Position numbers and translations under genes: made by a program
Notes under the pieces: model-generated
Databases searched by the model: none
Seen by the model: only the letters and a program-made list of their open reading frames with translations
Told to the model about the DNA's origin: nothing
DNA from: Erpobdella octoculata
Taxonomy: Eukaryota; Annelida; Clitellata; Hirudinida; Erpobdellidae
NCBI GenBank assembly: GCA_963978895.1
Contig: OZ022241.1
Span: 159,985-223,984, forward strand
Direction of reading: 5' to 3'
Length of the DNA stretch: 64,000 nt
Part shown: piece by piece, positions 20,300-42,329 of the stretch
Layout: each line of letters opens with the position of its first letter
Numbering within the stretch: the stretch's first letter is position 1

Positions 20300-23029
20300 G
20301 CGAAACGTGGCAAATCCCCTAGCACTGCAGCGACATCTTTTCATTAAAATCTTGATTGCAAGTCAAACAAAAAGTCCGCTTGCCAAGTCAATCAAGTCAG
20401 TTCGAGTCTTTACTTCTTATATGTGTTGTGTTGACGTACATAATATCGCATCTCACATATACAAACACACATACACACAAACGCACACTACTACTACTAT
20501 ACACGTATATACACACACTTATAGGCATTATAATCTACCTAGTGAGCCAATTAACTTGATTCTATGATCAATTCTCCATAGCCGCTTAACATCAAAGAAT
20601 CTCACATACGCCTGGAAAAGCTTCTCCTGACTGACCACCACCACCACCGGCTAAACGACTTTGATCGACACCTTCTTCCTAACAAAACGTAATTTTAATC
20701 AGATTTTTATGCATGTAGTCAGGTACTAACTACAATAGCTGCTACATTGTGGTAGTTGATGCATGTAGTTTAAAGCAAGTAACCAAATAGACTAAATAGA
20801 TCTATTTAGTATCGTAAAATAAATTTTAACAAATTTTGTTAAATCGATTAATAAATTAAGTAATTAGAATAAGTATTTAAAGATTTTGCCTATTTAATTT
20901 AAAAAAATGCAAATTTTAATTAGCTATTTTAATAACGATCTCGATAGAGTAATTCGAACATAGGAGTTTGAAAATTAGGAGATATTATTTTAAAACTCAA
21001 CGGATTTATAAGTCACGCCCATCTCTGAGCAGACGACAAATTGTTTTTCCGACATCATTTTTTCGTATTAAAATTTTTAATACGAACGCGGCGTAGCCTA
21101 CTACATATTTTGAGAAAGTCTTTATTAGGAGAAAATTGATGAATACAAGTGGATGCGCGAAAGGTAAATTTTTTTATTACATTTCTATGACAAAAACTCT
21201 GATCGAATGAAACAAAAAATGAACAAAAACAGATTCGACGTTTTGCATGGTTTCGAATCTTCATCGGTATAAATTACTATAAATATTTTATATAACAGGT
21301 TTAAGATTTATAACTGAGCACCAAAGCACCGAAATTTCATATTAAAATGATGGATTACAGTTATTTTATTTTACTTTGCATCAACTGATAGGATTGATTA
21401 AAGTAAAGAAATAAAGTTATAAACATTTCAGAGACAGAGATAGAACTATGCCTGTACCGCAGCGGCCAAACATTAGTCGTCACAACTGGTGGAATTCTTA
21501 GAATATCTTTAAAAATGATTAAAAAAAACATTAGACTATGAATCAAAGGGAGGGCTAGCTTATAATAGTATTTTAGATGAACATTACAAACATACAAAAG
21601 CAGACGACCATCAGAACAATTATTTGTCTGTGCATATATATACCATTGGTCCTTCGTTTGGAAAATTTTGACAGTTCATTTTTCTTTTTACAAACGAAAC
21701 AAAAAAAAAGAAAGAAAGAAAACGAAAATGCTCGATAGCTTATCAAATTAGAAGTTTGAAAACTTCTTAAAATTTTTTCTTTGCAATTTCATTTCAAGTC
21801 AAATAGATGAAGAAAAACTATCCCACGGTGGGATCAATTCTATGGCATCGCACGCGAACGAACCCCGTGCTACAAAATACGTATGAACAATTCCGGTGAT
21901 ATCAAAACTTCAACTGCTCAACAGCACTTCCCATCTAAGAATTTCGATCGAGATGCAAATTGAGAGAAAAAATTCCTAAGTTTGTAGAAAAAAAAAACAT
22001 TTGCAACACTGGATTCATGATATGAGCCGCAAGAATTCAAACACGCGACCGAACCAAAAAAAAAACTTGATTCTTGCTCGTAGTTATAAACGTTACTTGT
22101 TGGGTCGTGTAGAACTATCAGTAGTATCTTAGAAGAAAAACTATGGAAAGAAATACAGCAATGACTCTGCTATCATAGCAAGCTGAATTCTTTTAAAAAA
22201 AGTCTGAAAAGACCGTAGAGGAACAAACCTACACAAAGTTACCCTAGTGTTGAGAAGAAAATAATTAAAAAGGAAGTTTTATGACAGATCATATGTGCAA
22301 TTTGTAAAGAAGAAATATCCTAGGAATTCTTAAATCTGAGCTTTGCCTGTAAGTATGAAACTTGAATAGCAAGAAAGAGCTTCATAAAATCTAAGATGCA
22401 GAGCGGGAAAGTGCCAATCGATTGCACCTATTGCTGATCCAGCCAACGGTGATGATGAAATTTGCTATGAAGCTTTTGAAGTGGAAGACAAATATGAAAT
22501 TAGTAGACATAAAATAAAGATAATAATGATAATAATAATGGCTTATGCTAACTAAACATCTCACCATATGTTACATGAAGATGAGACAATCCAAAACAAA
22601 AAGTTCAAATTATGCCAGTTCGACCTATATAGGTCAAACAGAGCACTGACCCTGTCTGTAAATCATGCACCTATTAAAAGTTTTTTTTTTTAAAGTCAGT
22701 TTGAAACCAACACGCGATAGAATAAAACAAGCATGATCAATCGAGAGAACTTAAACGCATGTTGCAACGCTTTGGAATGGCGATGTAGAGAACGAAGAAG
22801 AGCAAGAACCGATCGGCTCACCCTCCTACGAGAGCGGGGGATGAGAAAGCCGGTGTTCCTACGTCTGACCGAAACTCGAATAAATAAAAAAAAAATTTTT
22901 GCTGCGCAATGGAAAATAAGATATCAACAATTTTTTCCCCAACTGTTCATGGTAAAACCAGAGAATAACTAAACATCTGAAAAGAGTAGAAAACTTGTGT
23001 AAATTTCATCATAATCATCGCTATTACTC

Positions 23030-23076
<47 letters not shown>

Positions 23077-23580
23077 AATAAATAACTCAGCTGAACAAAA
23101 CATGACAGAAACGCACACAAAGAACGGTAAGAAAAACAAATTTATAATTAATAATAATAATAATAACAATCGGCGACGTCCCCCTAGTGACAAACATAAA
23201 AAAAAAGAATTGTAGCCTCCAACATAGAATGGATTGTATCTAGCTTAAAAGAGTATCACTACTATTGAGTAGGTATGTACAAAAACATACGAACACGTAT
23301 CCACACATACATTCATGCTTATGAACACGCCCGAGCCTACTCGCGGCCAGGGCAAACAGCACGTGCACCGATAGGAATCGTTTTCGTCAAAAAGATGTTG
23401 AGTTTTAAAGAAAAGAATGATATTTCTACAAATAAACGGCTCGTCATTAATGTAATCGAATTAAAAATTATAAAATTATTTGCAGAGAACTGAAAACCGC
23501 CTCCAAACTACTACTCGGCAACAACACCACTCGTTGCCTCGCGTGAATCGAGTCGCTTCTACAGAAACGCGACGGCGCAG
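20300..23580. other. Intergenic sequence without recognised genes
   Basis: This is AT-rich sequence with an (AAT)n tract at 23031-23074 and short C/A-rich runs. Short frames here (for example 22733-22972) show no family features. It lies downstream of the GRAMD-like gene and should include that gene's 3' UTR near 23300-23580. Confidence 0.45.
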
Positions 23581-29641
<6,061 letters not shown>

Positions 29642-32380
29642 CTGTTGTCAACGGGGGGGAGCAAAAAGAGAAGAGAATTGAAAATGACTATCATAAATAA
29701 TAATAATAATATTAATTGCCGTCATTTATTGATGACCATGAGGAAGTTAGAAACAATTATAAACATGATTTATTTTTTTAATTCATATGAATTTATGAGA
29801 AATCAGACAATTTCAATGTTTAACAATACAAAATCTGATGATATATATTTTTAATATTCAAGTAATTATATGAATAACAATAATAATAGAAATAATGTAG
29901 CTTTATTGTTTTAATCTATTTCTTGTAGTATTAAATTTCCAGAGATAGAAATTTACATTCAGATTGGTTTAAATGTAAACAGAACAGAATTCAATTTAAA
30001 TTATTAACTCATATTACTAAAAAGTAAAAAAATTGAAGTCAGTTCATTCAATCTTTATTATATTATTATTCGTGTGTGTGCATGCATACCTGCATGTGTA
30101 CGGGTTAGGGTTATGTACATACATACACAAAAAGAAAACAAGGATAAATATAGCATAGCTGCACAGGTGTAAAATTATAAATATGTGATTTAATTTAATA
30201 GTCTAAAAACCTTTAAGAACTATAAAAACCTTTTTTCAGAAACCCCAGTTTAGTTGTGAAGAGCTTCATTGTTCTCAACACGTTGAAACAGCCAAAAGAG
30301 TTACACTTCACAATTTTTAAGTCTTATTTTATACAGACATTCAAGAGCAGTCTGATAAGAAGATAACACTAACTAATAATTAATAATAATAGTTTATAGC
30401 TAAGCCCTGCTAAGCTAACTTCTCTGTTTCGAGTCAGATTAAGCAACGTTGATACCGTGCTCTTCAATTACTACTTTTTGTTGAACTTATTATATAGCAA
30501 TACAATAATTCAGAAATCCAGCAAAACTTTTTCAATGTAGAAAACTATATAAGAATCAAATCAGAAATCCAAATTGTTATTAATTATTATTTTAAACGCA
30601 AAATCAACGCAAGTTATTCAATACTCGGAGACTGTTCTTGAACAGACGGCGCGTCTTAACTCGTGAAACGTTTTCTTAAAAGTGGATTCCACTACGATAC
30701 GAACCTCATGAATATTCATATCGGACCAAGCTGCACGGCGCTGAATAAACAAAGGCATAGCAGCCGACGGGGAAATCCCGAGTCGTACGTTGTTGTTGCT
30801 ATCTCGTACCCGCATTTGTTTTAATTGTATTCAAAAGTAAAAAATCAATCCCACGTAATGAAGTTAAAAAAAGAAGAAAAAGATTATTGGCAACGTTATA
30901 TGAGAAAGTTGCTAAATTTTTTAAATTATTATTAACATGAAATTATGCTTTTATTTACCGCTCGTAATAGATTCGTCAACATCACACGTGTCCTCGCGCG
31001 TGTAGGCGTCGGCTCGAATAAGTGATTTGCATAAATAAAGTCAAGGAAGCGATGCAAGCTTCTTTTTACGTCTGATTTTCTTAAAAAAAATCTTTTCGGT
31101 GAAGTGAAGTCAAATAAAAATAATGTTATCGCTAAAAGTAAGAAGTATTTTAGGATTTATCATAATCCTATTATTCTAAAAATAAAAATCTCGAGCAAAC
31201 TATTTAAAAAAAAGAGACTAATCATTAAAAAAAAAAAACACGCCACTTTGAACGACCTACATTCATAATAAATGAGCTAGAATCTTATTGGTCAATCGAG
31301 CACACCTTACCTCTCATTCGACCAATCATGAGATATCAGGTGATCTACTGCAGAGCTCAAATTATCATAATGAGTTCGATAGGTAGAAACAATCGATAAA
31401 AGAATGAGAGAGATAAACAGGGATGCACGCGTTCTATAGAGACTATTATTATTTTTACGATTAGTGTTTATTATTTTTTTTAATATTATTATTATCATTG
31501 TTTACATACCACGGATGATTTATTGATCTGGCAACGAATGCACCGAACTGGCATGTTTTTCTTTCAAGCCTATTTTAATGAAATTCCACTGTTTAAACAT
31601 TATATAATTCTTAACCGTTTAGTTTATTACTAGAAAATGCATTTATAATTTATTCCCGGTTAGCTAATATCACGCGTAGAGGCGTTTGTTGAAACGCAAT
31701 AAATACCAAGTCGATTAAGTTTTCTTTAATAAATGCCACAAAGGTATGATTGGGTGAGTGAATGAATGAAATGTTTCTTTCTTGATATAGTTATTTATTA
31801 TAGTTCGGAGGAAGCGCACTGTACACCACGGATCAAACATGTGTCACATATATTCACCTTTTCTGAAAATTACTTTTCTACTAATAAAGGTAATCATATT
31901 CAAATCATAGGTAGCCTATAATGACAGCAAACATTTCGTCATCTTCAATAATATATCTAATAAAATCTATAAATAGATATTATTTACATAAATTTCATTA
32001 CTTATTTAATTAGTTTATTGTTTTTAATTGATTACATCACAGCATATTGAAATCAAATATCTATATTATCATAGGTGCTCTTGATACGGTACCTCACCAT
32101 TATCATTTGTACCGCGAGAGAGAGAGGGGGAATGATAGACCCTCGTGAAGGGCAACCTAGTTTCCCCAAACTCAGAGATGAACGTAAAATAAACAAAATA
32201 AACACGGTAGGTGAACCGAGTTAAGAAAGACAAAAGAATAAAGGCCTGCTGAATGTTCTAAAAGACCTCCACATTGTCTTGCATTCTTAGAAACTAACAA
32301 AACCTGATAGCCGTGTTGGTACAAAGACACAGCAGAAACTAACTCAAACTCGATCTGTTTAGCGGCATAACAACTAATCA
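29642..32380. other. Intergenic/5' region of GRAMD-like gene
   Basis: It may contain undetected 5' exons and the promoter of the GRAMD-like gene. A moderately GC-rich patch at 30620-30830 and 30960-31080 could be promoter-associated. No exon could be supported. Confidence 0.35.
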
Positions 32381-32389
32381 GGTCATGTC

Positions 32390-32668
32390 ATTTCTTTTAG
32401 GAAGACTTCGACACTTTGTGTTCCCCCCCCCAAAAAAAAAAGCTGATGACGGGGCTGGTCAAAAGTACTTTTCCCAGAAAAAAAATTCAAAGATACTTTG
32501 ACACTTTCTCCATCTAAAAAAAAGCTGATGACCAGGGGGTTATTCACAGGGACTTTTCTTAAAATTTTACTTTGTTTTCTTTCGATGAACTAGGTGACTC
32601 ACCCAAATAATTTTTTTTTATTGATACTCTGGTTAGGGATGCATTGCACCAACCCCCTGGTTCCATCC
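32390..32668. mobile_element. hAT-type MITE fragment (family A)
   Basis: It shares AAAAGCTGATGAC (twice), ACTCTGG and GGGATGCAT with the intact copy at 43352-43666, and ends CCTGGTTCCATCCCTG. The left terminus was not recognised. Confidence 0.5.
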
Positions 32669-32962
32669 CTGATTATCTCAACTTATTTTTAACTTATTAA
32701 AGCGAATACTTGATGAAAATTCCATTGACAATAATTATTAGTCACTAATAACGTAATAATAATAAAAATCTCTATTTGCTTATTTAAATTGAAAATAGCT
32801 ATTGGTACTACTTAACTTATCACATTTGAAATAATCGCCTCATCGTGATCCTCTTATGATTCATGTACACAACAATGAAACTGGGGGGAAAAGTAAGAAA
32901 AAACCGTTCATGATTATATGAAATTACATACACAGATACAGACACACATAGAGACATACATA

Positions 32963-33012
32963 CACACATAATACATACATACATACATACATAAATACAT
33001 ACATACATAAAA
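32963..33012. repeat. (ATAC)n microsatellite
   Basis: About ten ACAT/ATAC tetranucleotides with minor interruptions. Confidence 0.85.
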
Positions 33013-33534
33013 ACAGACAGTGAAATGTACATCATACAAACATATATACATGTCACACTTGTAACTAGCCAACCCGGAATAACAGGCGTGAAATTACTAT
33101 TTGATACACGTATCATTAGTCAGTATGTTTTACGCACTGTGGTAACTTTGTAGAGAATTTGACCTATATGTCAAAGCAAGACAACTGCCTCTTAGAAATC
33201 GAAACAATACGAAACGAAACAATACACACGACTCAACAAGGACAGATACAAGGCCGAGCCTTAAGAATGCCACTACATAAATAATTTGCACTAGCAACTA
33301 GCAGTGGCACACCCGAAAAAGAAGGGGTGGGATGGGTGGGGTTAAGTAAACCCCAAATTATTTAAAAAAAAAAGGTTTAACAAGTACTTTTGAAATGTAT
33401 CTGAAAAAATGGTTCTAAAATAAGAACACAAAAACATCAAGGTGCAAATATTCATGTAGATTAACCATCTGTTGCATGTTCCCACTGCTGTCTAAAGTTG
33501 ACAGTTGCCAAGAAACAGGGACAGCATTTTTTTT

Positions 33535-33715
33535 ATTTATTTCTCTTTCAGAACGCCTTTTCCAAGACAAGTCTTGCTCGAAGGCGAGAAAGGGTACTTG
33601 CAGAGGCAGCCATTTATAGGCACCTACCCTTTTAGACTTTTAGCAATGCGAGAGAACTCCTTGCTTAAGGGAGTTACGCTGGTGACGCCGGCGAGGTTCG
33701 AACTGCCGACCTAAT
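33535..33715 (-). mobile_element. tRNA-derived SINE fragment
   Basis: The minus strand carries a B-box-like GGCAGTTCGAACC at 33694-33706, followed by CCTTAAGCAAGGAG. That segment resembles the TTGAGCAAGG core shared by Deu-type SINEs and occurs in similar form in the SINE at 62563. No convincing A box or tRNA fold is present, so it is not a tRNA gene. Confidence 0.5.
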
Positions 33716-34159
33716 GATGCTATAACAAAATTTCTTATAAAAAAAACCAATTAAGATATATAAAAGTTTGAAGAGAACAAGATATAATAAAAAAATTTTA
33801 AATTAAAATTGGCATGGTTTAGAGTGGTTCAGAAGCCTGAAGCCTGTCTGAGAACCACTACAACAAATAAAGCCACTACAACAAATAAAGTTTATCGTGA
33901 AATATTTTTAAATATTAACACTTCTGATGTTTGTTAGAAATTTTTGTTATGAAAATTAAAACATTGGAAAAAATCCTGAATTTATTATAACTGTGCAGTA
34001 GAATATAGAAGTCTATATATAACAACAGAAACCATTGTATCATGGCAACCAAACAGCCTCTGGAACCTATGTGATGATCCGGATCTAAGTGCTGGATGAT
34101 GGTACAAAATGATCTTCAGGAAAATTTCTTTAAACCATAAATTATTCGTCACTTTAACA

Positions 34160-34256
34160 AATTATTTTGTAATTATTATTTATTATATTATTTTATTATT
34201 TATTATATTATTTTATTATTTTATTATTTATTATATTATTTTATTATTTATTATTT
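34160..34256. repeat. TTATT-type AT-rich tandem repeat
   Basis: Repeated TTATTATTTATTATATTATT units immediately downstream of the small gene at 34269-34965. Confidence 0.8.
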
Positions 34257-34268
34257 TCAAACTACAAA

Positions 34269-34965
34269 TCATTTGTCACTGAAATTTACATCAACTGCAC
34301 CCATCTTGCAGACACCATAATGTGATACAACCAAGTCCAATTCAATTAGGTAATTTGAATTTATACCAAAAACAGCAATTGAGACCTTCTCTCATTGACT
34401 TTACCAAAATTATTTAAGCATAGGATTACTTACTTAACCATTACAATAAAAATTTATTCTGAGTTAAAAGGAAAATATAAGAACAAATTTTTTATAAAAG
34501 GACACATTGTTATAGAGTTCTTGGAGAGTTGCTATGGCAATTGAAATTTATAGTTATACAATGAAAAAAAAATCAGATTAGCATTACCTAATAGAAATTT
34601 TTTTATGTAAACTTGAATCATAATCTTTAAATTATATGTTTGAATATTTTTAATTATACATGCATGTACGAAGCACCGATTAATACAATTTCTATACTAA
34701 AAAACAAAGGATATGTGATTGTGTCCCACATTTGCCCCACTCGATCAAGGACGCAATCGCAATCATCTACAATCATCTATACCGTATAGATTTACTAGAT
34801 AGTTTACCTATAAGTAGGATGACCTCACCATTTCGTGTAACCTAACCTAACTTATCGACGAAAACCTAATAGGAACATTATAGCATCTTGTTCATCCAAA
34901 GTTTTTGACTTTTTGTACAGGGCTCTCAGCTCTCCTGTGATGTTTGCTTTATTGTACTGAGCCAT
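34269..34965 (-). CDS. Unrecognised small three-exon gene, 80 aa
   Basis: Exons: 34866-34965 (ATG at 34965, starts MAQYNKANITGELRALYKKS), 34506-34531 (a 26-nt microexon, ATLQELYNN) and 34269-34385 (starts VSIAVFGINSNYLIELDLVV, ends VNFSDK and a stop). All junctions are GT-AG, the phases (1, 0) agree, and the total of 243 nt is divisible by three. The first exon is strongly charged and helical in character. The last has a hydrophobic stretch that is too polar for a clear membrane segment. Composition and codon use look like real coding sequence, unlike the AT-rich surroundings. I do not recognise the family. The microexon is the weakest part, and a longer gene with other exons is possible. Confidence 0.5.
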
Positions 34966-37900
34966 ATAAATCAACCATGTTGTTATTAGTAGTATCAGAG
35001 ATTAGTCCACATTTGGCAAGAAATTACAAAGGTCCCTGAGTACAACCTATGGTAAAATTTATACTGACTGATGCTACTAGTTGTTAGCTAGTAAATGTTA
35101 GCTAGCATGTTTACTGATAAATGTTTAATTCTTAACCTAGATGTTACCAGATATTTAATTAGGCCTCTTCACCAAGTTAGGTCAGGTCAGGTTACTTAAG
35201 AAATTATTATTATTAACTTGGATAACCTGGCATGGTTCAGCAAACATTACTTGGATAATTAATTATTTTTCAGATCAGTGAGCTGCGCTGCTGCTGCAAT
35301 TCATTTACGGCAATTTGAGAGGATTAATTTTGCAATTATTCAATACAAAATAAACATAATTGTTCTGTATTAAAGTGGCCACGAGAATGAAGTTCACTCG
35401 TCTATAAGAAATGAAAACTGTGAGTGAAGAGCCTGGTATATCTGCCCTCTTTTTTAACCCCCTTATTACCCAAGGACACAAATGTTCTTTTTCATCACCC
35501 TTTAATATGAAGAATACGGATCAATTTTAACCCCAAACGATAAAACTAAAACATCTTCAAAATTTTTATGATATAATATTATTGAAAAGTAAAGAAAAAA
35601 CAAGTAAAGAAAAAAAAGAGTTTTTTAACAAACGCTTTTATCTCAAATACACTCAATTTAGAAATACGAAAGATATTCAAATTAAGTTTTTCGGTATTTT
35701 TTAAAAATACCACTAAATTTATTATTTGTAAATACCACTATATTTATTAACAAATTATGTCGAAATCAATCGAATCATGTATTGTAATCCAATATAAAGC
35801 TATGCTGAAAGTTTCAGCTTCCTGGCTAGTCAAAGAGCTGGTTAAATTTTATTTGCAAGATTTGCGTACAGAGAAAGCCACCAACAAACAGAAAATAGAA
35901 GTTGAATAAAAGTGGGTAAAAAAAATCTTAACGTTTATTAACTTTTAAACAATATAGATATAAATATTTAAAATGTGAAACTGGCAATTATTAAGGTTAT
36001 TTCAATTCATCCTTTTAATGAGATTGAAAAAAATCCAATTCTCGTTTTGGCTGGAATTGAATCGAAATAAAATAATAATAATAATTATAATATTAATAAT
36101 AATAATAATAATATGCTTAATTTAAAAAAGGCAACTAAAACTGAGAAAATAATTGTTGCTATTTAATAGAAAATAATCACGTCAGTCCGATAACAAATAA
36201 TAACTCTCGAGAGCTAGCAGATGTTTGTTTAATGCGATGTTTCTAATAAAATAACAATTTTTGTTTAATTTAAACAAAAAATTTGTTTTTGATTTTTCTT
36301 TATTTAAATTACGGCACAATGTAGTTTTAAGGAAGATAATTAAATAAATACATACATTTATGGATCTGTTTTTAATGCAACTTAGTGAAAATACACAACA
36401 AATTTACAAATTCAATTATTATGCTCCTACGACAATGTTATTCTGCCACCATTGTTTATTAATGTACACCATAGCAGTTTCCTGTCAATTACAGATGATG
36501 ATGATGATCATCACGACCAATCAACTAAACTGCCCTTGTTGTTACAGCAGGCAGTGCAAACAACATCAAGCTGAACCACGAAAAGCAGGCAGCAGATTTA
36601 ACTTTGAAAATATAAAAATTATCGTATGCAGGAAAAACATTTGAAACAATGATTTATTGATTTCATCGGTTTCATCGCTGAGAGAATAAAAGATAATTTA
36701 TAGGAAATTTTATACAAAAAAATTTATTCGATTAAAGTTTAATCATTAATTGAAAAATATACGTTTTTCATGCATAAAAATCAATATGGCTTCGAAACGC
36801 ACTCAAATCCTTTCATCATTTACCATAGCAAAAATCTTTCGCATGAATTAATTCTGAACAACTGTTGCATTTCCCCGAGACATAAAATATTTTCACAATT
36901 ATAATGCACTATTTAAAAAGACATGCTGTTGCAGTCTGTGCTTGTAATTTACTTTGATGGGTTGTGCCTACTGCAGTAATCATGTTACAAACCTTTCTAT
37001 CATCTATTTCTAATAGTCAATAGACTCACCATTCTAGCCCCTAGCTAGGTTGGAAAGGTTCATAATGTGACTACTGTAAACAGTGTAGACCCAGCCAATC
37101 AAAGTAAATGAATGCTTCAATTAGAAATTAGATTCTAATTAGAACAAATAATAATTGTTATTTCAACACTTAAAAAGAAAACATGGTTAAAATATAAATT
37201 ATGGGTTGTCTAGTTAGCCCCCAAGGCCGGCCAAAGCTGAGCATGTAGTGATTTAAATTTTAAAACTACAGTTCATAAGTTAATAAATGTGTATGCAGTG
37301 TAGCACTAGTATGCTCTGTCTGAGTGTAGTAGTGTAGTTTAATTTAAACTGTAAGCCGGTCAACTAGCCCAGAAAAAAAACTAAAAAATGAACTAAAAAA
37401 CTGAAGTTGAAACTCACCACTGTGGTTTCCAACTATAATGCAACAGCTTTCAAATAATTAAGACTTTAGTTTTATGTTAAATCTACCGTAAGTTATAACG
37501 ACGACGCAACCTAACCTGCAGGAGCCAGAGATAATATTTTGTGTTATTGTGTTATTATGTATATGCAGAACTAAAGTACCGAATTATATTAGGCGTTGAC
37601 AACAGATGACTTGAGATAATGCCATTTATGCACTTATAAGGCCAAAACCAGCCAAAACAAATTACTAATCAAAATTCATTTTATTAAATTAATAATAAAT
37701 TAAATTGTATAAATAATTTTAAACTTACAAATTTATATTTTTTATGATTTCATAGCGAACATAAACTTTATTTTATATAGGGTTGAGAATACCGGCGGTG
37801 CCTCTGCCAGTCATTGCATTTCCAAATTTTAACTTTGATAATGAAATTATAAGAAAAAATAACAAAGTTTTTTGTAAAAAAAATCATATTAAAGAAATAC

Positions 37901-38486
37901 GTTATTAATATGCAATTTTTGACAATTGATGTTGTATTAAGCATGTCTGCTGGATAGGTACCTATTGTTATTAAACTTAAAAATCATTTTATCTTTAGCC
38001 ATTAAATTTTTTGACATTTTAAACTCAATTAAATTTTAAAGCAATAATTTATTAAAAAGAATAAAAGGTAAACTCGCACTATAACTAATACAGGTAAAAT
38101 TTATCACAGCAGGAGTCCTAATTCTCATTCAGAGCACTTAATTGTCCGTGCATAAATAAACCAAAGGAAGCTGTTCTAAAAACAGACCTTCGTTTTTCTA
38201 TAGAATTTTATAACGTTAGACAGAAGGTAATAAATCGTTTTTTTTTTACAAACTAATGAACTTGATCTATAATTAGAACGCAGAGTTTTTATTGATATTT
38301 TAGGTCTGTCGTGTTAACTATTATCGCTGCTAGGATTTTGTATTCAAATAGGTACGAGAAACGTGTATTTATTTGTTGGAGAAAAATCGTAAATACTTGG
38401 CTCATCAAGAAGCTTATTTCTCCAAGAGTTGTACGCATTGAATATCACATTAAAATTTATAGGTAGGTGATAAGTGATAGGTAAGC
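34966..38486. other. Intergenic sequence without recognised genes
   Basis: AT-rich sequence with short AAT and TTA runs. Frames such as 36360-36644 show no family features. The last few hundred bases should hold the promoter of the MDR gene. Confidence 0.45.
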
Positions 38487-41302
<2,816 letters not shown>

Positions 41303-41358
41303 TTGATTGATTAATACGATATTATTGTTAATTATTTTTTAGATCAATTTCTTTTTTG

Positions 41359-41391
41359 AATAAAATTGTTTTTTTAGTTTGATTAAATAAA
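41359..41391 (+). terminator. Polyadenylation signals of the MDR gene
   Basis: AATAAA occurs at 41359-41364 and 41386-41391, 57 and 84 bases after the stop codon. Confidence 0.55.
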
Positions 41392-41741
41392 ATGTACTTT
41401 TAGCAAGATCTCGTGTTTTTATTGAGATTCTGTCGGCTAAATTCCGAGAACACATATATTTACACTTCTATCTCCAGCGAAGAATAATAAAAATACATCA
41501 GTCAAATAAAATTTAAAATTTGAAAAAACTTAATATATTTCCACAAATTTGACCGAAATTCAAAGTTAGAGTAGCGTTGCGTAAAGAGAGATTTGATTTG
41601 ATTATTTGATCAACTCAGTTGATTGGTGTCCAAGCCAACAAGGTGACGCACCTTCGATACACACGCTAAGCAAAGTGTTTATATATTCCAGTATTCAAGC
41701 GAGCGTGTTTACTTCGTTTGCAAGCTAAATATTTGCTCAAA

Positions 41742-42262
41742 ATGACCGATATAAGCAGATTCGAAACAGCAGAAGAAAAACAAAGTGTTCAGGAATTAGC
41801 AAATTATGTAAGTTAGAAATCAGTGATATTATTTATTATTTTTACTGGAAACTTATCCTCTGTAGTCTATATGAATTATTTATGGGTTTGAGAATTTGTG
41901 TAAAACTCGTCTTTTTGGGTTATTTTATTTTTAAATTAATTAATGGACTGTTGCAGATGCAAACCTTGCTCCAGCAGATGCAGGATAAATTTCAAGCTAC
42001 TTCTGAAAGGATAACTACAAGAAATATCCTTTAGTTTACTTAGATGAAAAGTTTATAATACATTTTTAAATTTCTGAATAAGTTTATATTTCTTTACTTA
42101 CAAATTAATACATTATCAATTAGAAATAACATATTTTTTAGAAAATTGGATTTTTTTCTTGACTAATTAGCATTTTTACTAGACGATATGGGGCAAAAAA
42201 TTGATGAACTGGAGAAGAACATAGCCGATTTAATGGTTCAGGCCGGGTTCGATGAAAAGTAA
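41742..42262 (+). CDS. HSBP1: Heat shock factor-binding protein 1, 71 aa
   Basis: HSBP1 is a small coiled-coil protein that binds the trimerisation domain of HSF1 and dampens the heat-shock response. Three exons: 41742-41807, 41957-42023 and 42180-42262 (216 nt including stop). The product starts MTDISRFETAEEKQSVQ, continues MQTLLQQMQDKFQATSERI, and ends DDMGQKIDELEKNIADLMVQ AGFDEK. This is close to vertebrate HSBP1 in length and in the heptad core. Intron 1 is GT-AG. Intron 2 only gives the conserved Arg-Ile-Asp-Asp-Met junction if it is read as an AT-AC intron. Any GT donor after the conserved codons would break the frame. The gene starts 440 bp after the MDR stop codon in the same direction. 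Confidence 0.93.
42024..42179 (+). other. HSBP1: U12-type AT-AC intron in HSBP1
   Basis: The intron starts ATATCCTTT, the exact minor-spliceosome donor consensus, and ends AC. TTTTCTTGACT at about 42154-42164 matches the U12 branch site, with the branch adenosine about 17 bases from the 3' end. It is 156 bp long and phase 1. Confidence 0.9.
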
Positions 42263-42286
42263 AAGATGATTAAAGATAATCAAAAA

Positions 42287-42329
42287 AATAAATTGAATCT
42301 TGTTCTAAAAAAACAAAACGAAAAATAAA
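42287..42329 (+). terminator. Polyadenylation signals of HSBP1
   Basis: AATAAA occurs at 42287-42292 and 42324-42329, shortly after the stop codon at 42260-42262. Confidence 0.55.

Noticed and set aside
20047..20344. Overlapping poly-His, poly-Met and poly-Asp frames
   Set aside because: All three come from one CAT/CAC triplet tract.
30618..30815. Minus-strand 65-residue frame upstream of the GRAMD-like gene
   Set aside because: No donor with the phase needed to join the next GRAMD-like exon and no family features.
31503..31554. Minus-strand first exon reading MPVRCIRCQINKSSV with a good donor
   Set aside because: No partner exon of matching phase; it could belong to the GRAMD-like gene but cannot be shown.
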